A stretch of 64,000 nt of DNA from Polydactylus sextarius (taxonomy: Eukaryota > Chordata > Actinopteri > Polynemidae), in contig CM028923.1 of the NCBI GenBank assembly GCA_016801845.1, positions 14,930,679-14,994,678 of the forward strand, given 5' to 3'. Below are positions 13,832 through 27,031 of this stretch, piece by piece. The stretch's first letter is position 1. Each line of letters begins with the position of its first letter. The notes below the pieces were generated by a model. The model saw only the letters and a list, made by a program, of their open reading frames with translations. It was not told the DNA's origin and made no database searches. The position numbers were made by a program, and so were the translations under genes.

Positions 13832-14046
13832 GATGGTGGCTGTGACTCAGGAAGTAGCAAAGGTCGTCCACTAATCGGAAAGTCAGTGGTTCAATTCCTG
13901 GTCCGTCCTGTCTGCAGAGGTGTCCATGGGCAAAAATACTGAACCCCAAATGGTCTGGTAGATGTCCCATTGTTGTATGAATGTGTGTGAATGGCATTAG
14001 AATAGTGCAATATATACTGTACTGTGTAAGAGTTAGAGGCACCCCA
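13832..14046 (+). mobile_element. tRNA-related SINE-like repeat
   Basis: Has an A-box-like tgactcaggaag at 13843-13854 and an exact B-box match ggttcaattcc at 13888-13898, spaced as in a Pol III tRNA promoter. It continues with a body containing gtccatgggcaaaaatactgaaccccaaatg and gtatgaatgtgtgtgaatgg, which I recognise as a common teleost repeat. The head does not look like a functional tRNA. Confidence 0.65.
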
Positions 14047-14440
14047 CGTTTTGTTTTAGCAGTGCTGCAAAGACCATACATATATACCACCTCTCCCTTT
14101 CTTTATGCAGATATAATAAGAAAATACAGGAAATGTGTACAAAGTATTTAAGAACATATAAAATGTACTAATGATTTTGGATTCAGACGCTAGTCACCCC
14201 GAGATTTTTTGCCCCAGCAGTGCTTCAGTGACCAACAACCACAAGGGGTAAGCAATTGGCTGAGTCACTGTTCCACACACAGATCACTGATAGACATGTC
14301 TAGCCTGACATAAGCTGCTGGCAGATCCAGATCTGACAGGGGTCTCGACATCAGAATCAGAGTGAAATTATCATTCAATTGGTATTTAAATAACTTCAGT
14401 AAAAACCTCCAGTTTAGTTAGTATGAGTGCTGAGAGTCTT

Positions 14441-14580
14441 TAAGAGCAGAATGGGAGGTAGAGTCGTCAGTTATCAGGATCCTCTCTGATGGAACCAGCT
14501 CCTTGTTTGGGTCCAGGAGGCAGACACCCTCTACATTTAATGTTAGACGGAAAACTTTCCTCTGTGATAAAGCAAAGTTA
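14441..14580 (+). mobile_element. Dispersed retroelement fragment, copy c (upstream part)
   Basis: About 140 bases match 32020-32155: agaatgggaggtagagtc, cagttatcaggatcctctctgatggaaccagctcc, tttgggtccaggag and ctacatttaatgttagac. It lacks the 3' part seen in copies a and b. Confidence 0.65.
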
Positions 14581-16789
14581 GAAACATTCAAATGAAGCGA
14601 CTTACACTTGACAGGAAATAGAAAGCATTGATTTCAGCCATATTTAAACTCAGCCTGACATCAGCTCCACCATCACTGCCTCTCTCATTACTTTCCAAAG
14701 CTTAGTGTGTCATTTAAAATCCCTCACGCACCTTATATAACTTAATGATTTGATTGTTAATCATCGTCACCCTGCAAACCTGTTACTTTTGAACTTTATG
14801 GTGCAATTTAAAGCTTCTGTGTTCAATGCTTTCACTGTTGGACTCGCCTGAGTCTGAGCACCTCGGTTCAGACCTCGGGAGAAATCTGTTTCCAATTATG
14901 TTGCATATGAAGCTTCTATTGTTTTCCTCAACACTGCAGGAGTTGCGGTGGCTACTGCCAGACCTCCCAGAGGCCCCCTCTGTCTGCAGGCTGCACATAA
15001 AAATACAGCTAACAGCCTCTAGGGTGGCTAGGTTAGTGATGGGTTAGGTTTCACACACCCTCTGGTCCTGTCTGGGTCACTGCTGCTGAGCCAACACACC
15101 ATGGAGGGAGCGTGTGCTCCTGAAGCTTTGAGCCTGTCAGCATGTCCCGGTGAACTTGTTAAAGATGAAGTGAAACATGAATCTCTGCTTCCTCTTCAGT
15201 AATGAAATTCTGCAGCCTGGTGCTGTTCAGATGTTGTTAAAAAAAAAAACAACAACATCTGATTCTTTCAGCTAGTGAGAAAATCTATAAGCATGAATAA
15301 TGTGTATCTGCTGCCTGTGGCACCAATCACATGAGGGATGAGGAAATCCATTAGACGGCGCTGAAAGGATGTGAAGAGCGCTGGAATGCTCGTCACGACG
15401 TTTCAAAGAAAACCCGCAATCCATCAGTTACAAGGACGCATTCGAACTCAAGGCCCGAAGACACCGTCTTACAGACCTGCTTCATCCATCTGCACCTTCA
15501 TCATCTTCATCTTCACCTGCTTCACTCAACTGATTCTGAGGCGTCTGAGGAAAAGTCAGTCTGAAACTGAAACATGGTGTAGACCCGAGGACGGGATTTT
15601 AAGAACACTGAAATCCAACTAGTTCACTGACAATTTTTATTTACTGGGATTTATTTCCACACTCTTAGTGATGTAGTGCTGGGTAATGAGTCAGTTCTAA
15701 AAGATGAGTTTTTTTTTTTTTTTAAACTAACCAAGTGACTTGTAGTTCATCAGATAAAAACACTAACATTGCTCAATGTCGTTGCTTATTCCAATTTAGA
15801 TTCTTGCAACATATTAAACTTAAACAACTTAAAGACATTTAGAGACTGAAGAAACTGAGTGACTCAATGTGTCAGTGTCTCTTCTTCTACAGCTGAAGAT
15901 CTTCAACAGTAGGAGGTCTTTGTTGTCTCATCCACACAGTGTGTGTTGGGGTCGGGTCAGAACCGTTGGCAGATCTGTCCACCTCCAAACTCTCCTCCTC
16001 CACACACTCTTGTCATGTGGAACAATGTGGTTTTCATTATCTTGTTGAAAACATGGAGCACTACAGAGCTAAAGTTAAAGACACTGACACAAACCTACAC
16101 CATGATGGACTCTGGCTTCTGGACTTGCTGCTGGTCTTTTCATCTTTTGATCCAAGTTTAAAGACACTGTGTCCTGGATCTGACAGAGATGTTTCCATGG
16201 TAATCCCGGACCCATGGCTTTATATGAGCTGTAGACAATGATTCTTATATTATATTGTATATTATATATTCTTACATTTATCGAAATGTAATTTTATCAA
16301 TATAAGTAAAACAGTTGCACTGTGTCCTCAACCTGTGCAACTTACTTCCTTGATATTCAAAGGGATCATATCTAGATCACATGGACTGTTCATGTTTTAC
16401 ATCACCAACACATGGACTCTATGGTGACTCTTGGTGAAGCTCTGGCATCTGACAACTAGGATCCTAATGAGCAACATGAAGTAAAACACTTGAACTTTTA
16501 AAAATTTGGTAAATTAAAAAACCAGTAAGACATGTTCATAATGAAGATGCTGCAGCGTTGTTGTGTTGTTGAAGGCAGCTCTCACAATGAAATATGCGCT
16601 GCTTTATGTTTCCATGGACGCCTGTTTTCCCAAACACTGAGAAAAGAGTGGTAGATGTGCATTACCTGGTCTGGTTGTCATGGAGACCATCTAAAAAAAA
16701 GGGGCTTACATCAAACTGTCCCTGGCTCAGTGCTGACACTGATCTGCTGCATCAGCTCATGTGACAACTAGAAAAACAACCAGATACTT

Positions 16790-18738
16790 TTCAATTGAAA
16801 GACGTTTATTTTTGACGTTATTGGTCCAGAAGCAAACAAAGTTGTTGATTTCAAATAGAAGACATGACACCCCCCAACCTCCCCAACCCCTTTTAATGAT
16901 ATCTAGAAGTAGTTTCATGCTGGTAAATAGAACTGAATGAAACCTCACCCCACCCTCTCCAGAAAAAGAAAAAAAGAAACAGAACAGTTGCTGTCGTACA
17001 ACTGAAAGAGCTGAAAGTACAAAAAGATCATCAAGTCATTGCACCGTCGTATTACAATGTCGTAGAAAGAAAGTTGCATTAATGGCACGACAGGAACAAA
17101 GACCTCGTCAACCAGTGAATCTCAAGAGGCACAAAGTGGAGGTGAAGAGACACTGGTCACATTCACACACACGCGCACGCACACACACACACATAAATGT
17201 TACGTTATATTCTGAACGAAGGCAGAGGTCTGGCGTTTCCACCAGATTAGATGTGAGCAGAATACATGACTATACTGACGACGCGTGGACTGATAGTTCA
17301 TTGTTTGCATGCATGTCGACACTATGCACGCATGTAAACAGCACGAGTGTCAGAAAAGTGTGTTAACATTGGCGGGATAAAAGAGGAGACCGAGGCTGTA
17401 AGAGATAAAAGGATCGTAACCACTTATTGATCCACTTAGCTCTTGTAGCTACACCTGTCGCTGACGGTGCACCTGAAGGCTACGTTAACATTTCAGTATT
17501 GTGCTGTAACACTGAGGCTGATGATGATGACGGCGATGACGATGGTCCACAGTTTAAAGGAGAAACCAACCAACACTCGGTGTGTTGATGATGCGACTCA
17601 ACAGCTTCACTGTGTGAAGGCACAGACTCTACTGGAGGATGAGCCAGAAGAGATGAACTCACGTGTTGTTATGATGCTCACCGGTGACAGTGAACCTTCA
17701 TCACCTCTGAATGGGCTATTGTCTTTCTTGCAGTTAGCCTCAGTGTTACTGGTTTGATCTGCCCTTTGTTTGTGTATCTTCACTTTTCATTTTTGCTTTT
17801 TTTTTCTTTCTTTTTTTTTTTTTTTTTAATTTTCAACCATGACTGACAAACGTAACACCATCTCTGAAATATAAATATTTTCAAATCTTCCACGACTCGC
17901 TGCCAAAATAACAAAGTATAGTGCGGCAGGATGCATCCATGTAACTAATGCTAACACTCATAGCTTTAACCACTGATTGATCTGATCCGGTCCTTTGGTT
18001 AGTGTGTGGAAAAAAAAAAAGACACCCGGACCAGACGATGGAATCATCACATTGCATCGCTTCTTCTCGACGGGACGTCGCATCTCGTACCTTTTCTGAC
18101 GTAAACATCGTTCACTGTACTTGAATCTCACCTCAGAAAAAAACACAGTGACAGTTCTGGTCCCCCGGAAACAAACAAATTAAGACAAACATGGAGTTAG
18201 GAACAGGAAGAAAAACAATAGATACGTATATATCAAATTAATCTGAAACAAAACAGCAGGCTGCGCTTCTCTCGGCCTCCATCTGATCTATGTCTGAGCT
18301 GATACACAAACACATTCTGTGATGTGAAGTGGTTCCTTGTAAATCCCCAAAATATTTTCCAGATTTTTTTTTTATAAAGAAGACCTCCAGAGCAAATCAG
18401 GTCTCCTTTGTGTTGTTGGTGGTGCCTGCTTCTCCTTTTACTAAACCTGCGATATAATATGCAAGTGCTTTGGTGCAAATGACGAACAACATAATGCTAC
18501 AGTCTGTATTTATAGAATATAAAGTCTTTTAGTATGTAAAAAAAAAAAAAAAAAAGCCAGGAGCAGAAAATAGTTTGTAAACCATTGTGTGGTTTAAGTG
18601 CAGTTTCATGTGAAGCGAAGGAATGTGCTGGCCAGTGACACACAGCACCCACGTTCCCACAAGGTTTAGAGGCGTGAGAAGTCAGCTGGCACACCGCAGT
18701 GTTCCCGTCGCGCCGCCGCCGCCCTCGCCATCGCCGCC
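16790..18738 (-). other. slc41a2: SLC41A2 3' UTR (inferred)
   Basis: Runs from the stop codon at 18739 to a minus-strand AATAAA at 16805-16810, giving a 3' UTR of about 1.9 kb. The end is inferred from the signal alone. It contains poly-A/T runs (17800-17828, 18539-18555) and an imperfect CA run at 17165-17193. Confidence 0.5.
16805..16810 (-). other. slc41a2: Candidate polyadenylation signal of SLC41A2
   Basis: TTTATT on the plus strand, which is AATAAA on the transcribed strand, 1.9 kb downstream of the SLC41A2 stop. Confidence 0.45.
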
Positions 18739-18924
18739 TCAGTCGCCCACGTCGCTGTCCTGGTCTCCTATGAGCCACAGGAAGTGGAAGCTGAGAGCCA
18801 GCAGGGCGGTGCCCAGCAGGTCGCCCAGGGCGGTCAGGTAAGGGATGGAGAAACTGTCCGGGTCTTTGCCGCTCCGCCACATGGAGTGCACCATCCAGTC
18901 GGCGATACACAACAGCAGCAACAC
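18739..18924 (-). CDS. slc41a2: SLC41A2 coding exon 10 (terminal)
   Basis: Acceptor after CTGTTTCAG, phase 0. It encodes 61 residues from VLLLLCIADWMVH to DSDVGD and the stop, including the last membrane segments. Confidence 0.95.
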   Translation of the reverse strand: MLLLLCIADWMVHSMWRSGKDPDSFSIPYLTALGDLLGTALLALSFHFLWLIGDQDSDVGD

Positions 18925-21900
18925 CTGAAACAACAGAGACAACTACGGTTAGACTGCGGTTTAACTTCCTGTCTGAGGATCCTGCCGGATCAGTCAACAA
19001 CTGTCCAAGTTTTAAAGGATGAGGTCGAGATTTGTGGAGCTACTAATCAGAGTCAGACGATGCTGTTGTCTATACTGTAAACAAACAGCCAGTTAGCTTA
19101 GCTCGCACAAAGCTGGAACGAGGAGTATTCTGAAGTTTCCCATCCCAAAAATGAGTATTTTTACAATGAGGACTAACAAATGACAAATATTCTAATATGT
19201 CAGTATGTCATGATAAATATTTAAGGTGCTAGTAGGTGATTTCAGTAACTTTTAAACCATTTCCATTATTCCTCCCACCTTTATCGTTAAGCTAAGATAA
19301 ACATGAGCTGCTATTCCACACGCAGACTGAGTGAATGAATGAGTTAAAGTCTTTGATTTTACATGTCAAAAACTAAAAGTACGCTACCCGTACTTGAGCT
19401 TCAATATGGAAAAACTGGTTTATTTAATCAGATACTGGATATGGTAAATGGTAATTGGTCTGCACTTCTACGCCACTTGATGATGACTTGGTGATGAAGG
19501 TTGGTAATGAAGAGGACAGTTCTGGTTGTAATGTGGGTGAGGGTTAAAAGTTCACTGGCTCTGAAATTTATAGTTTTGAAATGTGGTTGAGACATTCATA
19601 TTCCCCTGAGAATAAACCCCTGAGAATAAATAAATAACTCAACATTTCCCATTTATCCAGAACTTTGTTTAATATCTGCAAAACTAATGACATTTCCATC
19701 AGCGTAACCAGAGGAGATGGAGTAGTTTTTTTTTTTTTTTTAATACATAAAAAGCTTTAAAACTTTTATGTTTCTCAGTTGATTTAAATCACTTTTTATA
19801 TTTCAAACTTTATGGTCTCTGCGGAGAACTTATAGAGTTCTGACTTGATTAGTGAATCTGCTCCCTCTTTGATTTGTTCTCCGTGTGGCAATAATAAAGA
19901 CCAATAAGACAAAGAAAAAGGAACAGGAGATGTAATTCACAACCAAAGAACGGGCCGAGAAGCAAGATGGAGAAATAAAAAGCTGCTACAACAAGACACA
20001 GGAGGAGTAATGGACAGAGCAGCAAAGCGGCGGATGAGTTAAGACAGAGTTATTCATAATTCTAGTTTCCATGCATGGAAAGAAGCGTGTAGAGAGAGGG
20101 AGAGAAGTCTATTAAAAGATAAGGATGAGTCTATCATTTAAGGGGAAATGAGCTGTCCACAGTTGGCAGAGCAAACATTATAAAAACAAAAAGTGGTGCA
20201 TTTTGAGAAAGATACTGACAGACGGAGGAGATGGGATCGGGAGCGACTGATCAAAAACACTCTAACACACGAGCTGTGATGTCCTGCTGACAGCTCCGTC
20301 TGAAGGGGATTCTGTTCAACAACGCAGCCCCCTGCCTTCGTCTCCAATAACACTCAGACATGACACAGCCGGAGTGTCTCGCAGGTGAACAACAAGACGT
20401 CAATCACAACCGCTCACAAAGCCGCCGAGTCGTAACTTTGTCTTTTATTCACGTTGGGGCGGCGCTGTTGGACACCCTCTCAGCTGTCGTAACTGTTGCT
20501 CTGCTTCGGTCATCGGTTTCAGAAGTGTCAGCTGCGATCCATCATCTACACAACGTACGTTTCATCCTTTGTTTCCTCTCATACCAATGCACACGGTGTC
20601 AGACCTTTACACAGACAGATGAATCCCTTTTCAAAATATTCTTGCAAAAGAAGAGAAAAATGATAACAAAGTTAGGATCCATCATGGAGCCTCGTTTGAA
20701 TCTCTCCCTGTATCTGCGTCTTTCATCATGTCAGAGGGGCGGGACAGACGGGAAGGATCTACACGATGAAGCCGTTTGATCTGCTGAGATGTTCGCATTC
20801 GTCTACATCTGCCTTTGTACTGATTCCTCCAATTAAACTTCACTTGTACAGGTGGTGAAGTGACATTCATGCTGCAACTTGTGCCATCACGCACGTTTAC
20901 TTCATGTAGCAACTTGAACAAGTATCTGTCACTTTGGCAAAAACATATCACCCCATGGTTTGATATCTTTGTCCTGATATGTGACTCACCACTATGACAT
21001 GACGGAGGCCTGCAGAAGCAGCGTGAATGATGGTGATCTATATACGGGACATGAGGGATGATTGAAATACTTTTTGTCTCAGCTCCTGTAACTTCCAGAA
21101 TATTCATGATAGGACACTTAAACTTTGACACAAAGTTCCCTCATTTGTCTACTACAAATAACAACGCCTTCAACTTCTCCAACTACATCACAGAATTCAC
21201 TATTTGATGTCAAAACTGGGATAAACTGTAACGGTAAGATTGAAGAATTCAACCCGTGACCACGTGAAAAAAATGCAGCGGTGCCTTGACTTAGAGTTTA
21301 ATTCGACTGAGTTTAATTCGTTCCCGTGACGGAGCTTGTAACTCAAATTACTTGTATGTCAGATCAGTTTTTCCCATTGAAATGAATTAAAATGCCATTA
21401 ATTTTGTTTCTGGATCCCCCATAAAATACTGCAATTTGAAAGAAAAATGTACTTATACCTAAATAATTAATATAGTATAAAACACAAGACAATAGTACTA
21501 CACGCACACCTTGGTCATTGCTTTTCGACAATTTCTTTGTCACTTTCTTCGGAACCACGGTTGGAAAAACGTAGTTTTGCAAAACCGTGAGACACAGGAT
21601 GCTGGGCGGATGTTGCAACGTTCACTGTGGCGTTCCCTGCGAATAGCGGCGGGGTATCTGAAGCTGGCTCGTTACCTGAATTTTAGCTCTCAACTAAAAG
21701 CAAAAACTTGGCCGAGAGGCGGCTTGTATCTCGCAAAACTCATTAGCTTGGACACTCGTAATTCAAGGTACAACTGTGTGAATCTATATAATTTTAGTGC
21801 CAACACTAAAGAATCGTCCTGTAGTTTAATAAGAACAAAAGCAAAAATATGTAGATTTCCAATAACTCATACATCTGATCCACTGACAATAGTTGGAACG

Positions 21901-24256
21901 TTTTGTTAAAAGGTGTTACAACCATCACTCCTCCTGTCAGACATTGTTTAACCAGCTTTGTTAAACCACATAAGAACCTGCTCTTTAATCTGATAAGTGA
22001 CCTCATTTAAACTTCAACAGTATCAGAACTAATCAACATATAGATTTGGTCCAAAATATTAGTTTCTCACCTGAAATAATTAGTTTTTTTGGCAGTAAAA
22101 CCTGCGCACTTCTTCACACAGACATATCAATTCACATGTAAAGTCAGAGAGGGGGTGGTTACACATGAAACTGATCACATGACTCGTATGTTATCTCTTA
22201 GTGGTGAAAGTGATGCTGTTACAACTGTCCCTTTGTCCCTGGTCTCCGCTACACATAGCACACGTTCCTCCAATTTCTCTGGATCATCTTTAAACTGTAG
22301 ATATGTAGATAAGATCCGCACTGAGTGATGGCACAGGAAGTAAAAGATAAGTATTCTTGACGTGGTCCTGCACAGTATGCAACTGCGTTCCTGTCAGCAG
22401 CACTGTGGCTGAGTCACAGAGTGGGAGCACAGGTGGATGCTGGCTATGTTTGTTGTATCAGATTCGGAGCTCGCTGTGTGTTTCTCTCGCATGATGTTAT
22501 TTACCCACACACCTATCTCTCATGTCTGTCGGCAACAGAAAGCACCTGGTCTGAGCCTCAGGGACACGACAGCAGAAACCTGGTGAACGAAGCTTCTCTT
22601 AGATCAGGAAACACTCACAAGAGGAGGCTGGTTATTTTCTATAATTCTGTTAAATTCCAATAAAAGTTTTGTTTGGGTATCGTATCTCTTTCTCTGTTTT
22701 GACACCTCCCTTCATTATTAAGCACATAGTGTTCATGTATATTCAAATGTGTGCTGAGGATAATTGTATTCAGGTCAGGCGCCGGAATAAATGATTCTAC
22801 AAAATCGGATCAACCGAGTGAAACAGCCTGTAACGGTCTGTAAATCAACTGTTTCACCCAGCACTTGTTTCTAAGAGTACGGCTAAATTCAATTATGTTC
22901 TGATGATAAATACCTGCAGTGGTCTGAGGCAGCGACGGAGTGACATTAAACAAAGCCGTGTGTGTTTTTCAGGCACAATGTGTGGGTTTTATTTGAGCCC
23001 GGGACTGAGGGGGTTGTGTTTACTGGCAGACTTATTAATTGAGACGCAGAAGGCAGAAGATGAAGCCGCTCGGATAGAGACGAGAGGGGAAACTTTGTGT
23101 TTGTCAGAGAAAACAGTTGAAAACAAACACCAAACTGACAAAAACCACCAGATGCATGAGGTCAGTACCGCCAGACTCCACTTTAACAGCCCAGTAAAGT
23201 AGATTTAATATTACATGAATAACATTTACATTTTTACATTCACAATGACCATTTGTGGCAAAATCAAACCACTTTTGCGGAGGTTTTTGTTTTATTTCCT
23301 GTTTGTTTTAATCATCTGTGAGACGTGTTCTGAAATGATCTTGTTTATTCACTTTCGGTGCATTAAAAAAAAAACACTTTCCTCAGTGTTCGGGCAATGT
23401 CATCACTTTTATTGTCTTTTAAATTCATAGACCTAATAAACCTTTGGGACCTTTATAGGCAAGGGCTATAAAGGTCCTGCCTGCCAGTCTTTGTGTGTCC
23501 TGGCTCTGTCCCAGGTTATTTTTGTTTTAATATTTAAATTGAGTCGAGTCCAGAAAATTTTTTTTTTTTTTTTTTTTTTGCCACTCACGCATTCTGTTGT
23601 CAGTCGTTCTTTAAAAATGAAGCGAATCCTCACCAGACCCGAGAATAATCGAGTCTAACCTCTTGTTCTGCTGTGTGTTTGTGTCCTGCTCTGAGCCGAG
23701 AGGTGTGAAGAAAACCTAAGCTGACAGATCAGAGATCAGGCCGCATCGTTGCAGTATAAATGTGATGTGTCACGATAACCCTCCAACATCTGACACTCAG
23801 GCTTCAGTGAGATAATGAACAGGAGGTTGGTTCACCTGCTGTTTGGCCCGGTCTGTGTTTGATCATGTCCCCGCTACCTTTTAGCCTGAATATTATTCAT
23901 ATCCCACCATCACAGCTAGTCATGTTTATTCATCACTGTTAAACTCAGCTCACCCTTTTTAAAGTTTATTCACTCCCAAACTGTAAAACTACTGCTACTG
24001 ACACCTCTGACTTATTGCACCATGTTGCCTTAGCTTATTTTGCATTGCTTCAATCTTTTGGTGTGAATAAACTCTGGGCTTATAGAGCACTGTCTCTATC
24101 ATTAAAGGTAAAAAATCCCCAACAAATAATGACAAAAACAAACTAAAACCTACTCCTAGATGATGCGTGCTTGCTACTACGGGTCATGTACTCGCTCTCT
24201 AATTTTTCTAAAAATGGGTCTTGAAAAATAGGGGTCGTCTTAAATTCAGATATATG

Positions 24257-24310
<54 letters not shown>

Positions 24311-26993
24311 CAGAGCGACTACAACTCATTTCCATTGTTGTGCTTATTTGCTGTGACTTCCAAATTATATTGCAATATTATAAAATATTATGACCTTAAA
24401 TGTGAATTTCATTATAACAAGACGCTGAATAAAATGTAATAATAAGTGAGTTTAAAGTCACAGTGTCAGATATGCAGCTGATTCGCTAAGCTTCTATAAT
24501 AGCAAATAATAAAAAAATCAAAATAAAATGTTCCTCGTGGAATCAAGTTATAAATCATCAAGGAAGCAGATCGCCCCGTGCCCACGCCTGACTTTACTGC
24601 AGGATAAGAAGATGAGCGTGGGAGAATTTTCATCAGCAGCCTCACTGAAGTAGCAGCACACTGTGCTCACTGTCCTCAACACTCATACGTTTATTTCCAC
24701 TGATAAAGAGACACAACCTTTTATAGAAACAGAGGAAAACGGTGGAGAAATTGATATATATCAATTATGTGTGTGTGTATCTTTTGGGCGATGAATTAAA
24801 CAGGAGTTTGTAGTACAAAGATGTTGTTGGAATAAAAGTAAATAATAAGTGAACCAGTTGCCTCTTTAGGAACAAAGCTACGAAGCATTGTTAGCAATCT
24901 CATTAGTGGTTTCATTTCATGTAATTGAGAAACAACACACTCAACAGCTAAGTGCAATCACTTATAGGAGTCATGGTGTACACTTTGGGAACAGTGGAGA
25001 GAAAAGAGAGAGAAGCACCGGCAGCTACTGTGAGTGAGCAGCTCGAGGTCAGTTAGCAGGCTAGCGGTTGACCTGGCAGCTACAGAAGTTCATGAACTCT
25101 CTTCAGCGCCGCATATTTATAAAAGATGTGCAGATTCATTCTGCTGAATGACTCTCTGGTACGACCAGGACATAATAAACTCAGGCTTAGATTCAGACAC
25201 GCATTTGAACCCAGGTCAGTCTAAGGTTAACCCACAACCACTGACACTCACAACCACACACAGTGTCCCTTTGTCTTTTTACTGTCTGTCACAACATAGT
25301 CCACACGTTGTAAGTCCTATTAAAATTGACCAGAAACGGCCTCAGACAGATTTGTGTAGTTACTGTAACACTAATCCACGGTTAGATTTACTACTTACAT
25401 TAACATGTGCAGCATTCATCCTCATGTCTCTTTAAAAACACCAGCATTAACACAGATAAAGTCATTTCTGCAGTGATTTCACAAACACAGACCAACCAAG
25501 AGCTCGTCTCAACCTGCAGGACAATTAAACATCTAAATACTAACTGGTGCTTATGATCTGTCTCCTGCCCGTCCCTGTCTTCCAAGACTATCTGGGACTG
25601 AAACCCCCTTACAGCAGCTCTGCTGGCTACACACTGAATTGATTTGAAAAGTTTCCAGCTCCTCAGTGACCAGATTACATCCTAATGTTCCATGTCTACA
25701 TTCAAAATTTAAGGATGCCTTAAAAAAGCCCTTGAGCAAAGTGGGCGTCCGACGCATACGCAAAAACATACCAGCTAAACTCTTAAAATTCCAGACGTTG
25801 AGGCACATCCCGGTGCACCTGAAAAGTAAAAGCAGTCATTCATAATTCAAGTCTGTGCTTTATAATTATCCTGACTGCTGCCAAAATAGAGACGTACTCA
25901 AGTCAGATTCCTTCAGGCGCTGCCTCGAACCATGAGACCGTAGACACACCTGCATCTCCTCCTCTGCTACGGCACACATTCATATTTCACAGAAACAGGT
26001 TCATAATCGCCTGACAAGAAGTTAATGATCGCTGCTGAATTCTAACAGAAATCAACAGAGCAGGTATAATGATATTGTGCAGGTGCAGAGATGAGCCTCG
26101 TTATGATGATGATTCTGTGATACCCGTTGAACAGACACAACGGCAGACTCGTCTTTTCTAACCAATTAAAGGAGGCCGCAGTTAGCGGCGGGATCTCATT
26201 CCCATCAATCATTACACTTTTACTACTCTCTCACCGAAAAGGCATGGCTGGCGGTACCAGCTGCTGGAAGATGTCACTACATGTGACTGTCTGTCTGTGT
26301 GATGGAGGTGGAGGTTTGGGTGTAGCGTGATGGAGCAGGAGAGGTCTGATACCAACACGCTACTGGTGACGCTGTGACACTGGTAAAAATGGGCATGATA
26401 ATAGAAATCAATCTCAATCTGCGTCTGTTTTGCCTTGGACAGGCAATGGAGAAAAATAAAAAAACATGCACACGTTTTAGTAAATTGTGCCCTCACTAAT
26501 GTAATACTAGGAAATATGATCGGCTCATATTCATTCCTTAAATTACCTTGTGCATACCGATGCTCAGTGTTAGCGCTTTATTATGAAAACCTTGTTCATT
26601 GTCCCACATTCAAAACTTGACCCTTGAGAGTGAAATACTGTCAGTTTTTACATTCATTATATATCATATATGGTATATAATGAATGAATATATATATATT
26701 CATTATCTCAAATGGCAGCTTCTGGTCTCTGCTCTTAAACCATACAATAACAAACAACTATTACATCCTCCATCATCAATTCAGCATAAATGTGGAATGC
26801 CGGCTTATTCTAGTCTTTATATTAAATGCATTGAAACTGTGCACTTAAATGTATTGAAAATAAACCGCAAATACTATGTATGTATTAGGTAATATGAGAA
26901 ATGATTATGTACCAGTCAGTCTTCTTATTTCCCAGTATTACTTATTAGATTCTGATTTATTACCAATTAAATGTAGGAATGAATTATCAAAAC

Positions 26994-27031
<38 letters not shown>

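Larger units (their letters stand above)
1223..16789. other. CHST11 3' UTR and CHST11-SLC41A2 intergenic region
   Basis: No exon could be recognised on either strand. The first part must be CHST11 3' UTR, but its end is not determined. Plus-strand AATAAA signals include 3780-3785 and 5952-5957. The rest holds repeats listed separately, poly-T runs (around 3650, 6970, 8000, 11850, 15710), a TG microsatellite at 5601-5623 and an ATTT run at 5671-5689. Since CHST11 reads right and SLC41A2 reads left, the two genes are convergent across this stretch. Confidence 0.75.

Noticed and set aside
13832..13905. A functional tRNA gene
   Set aside because: The A and B boxes are present, but the acceptor and anticodon stems do not pair well and the repeat body follows directly. 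It fits a SINE head.
17800..18560. Poly-A/T runs as processed pseudogene tails or poly(A) insertions
   Set aside because: No reversed coding sequence sits beside them, and such runs occur throughout the window.
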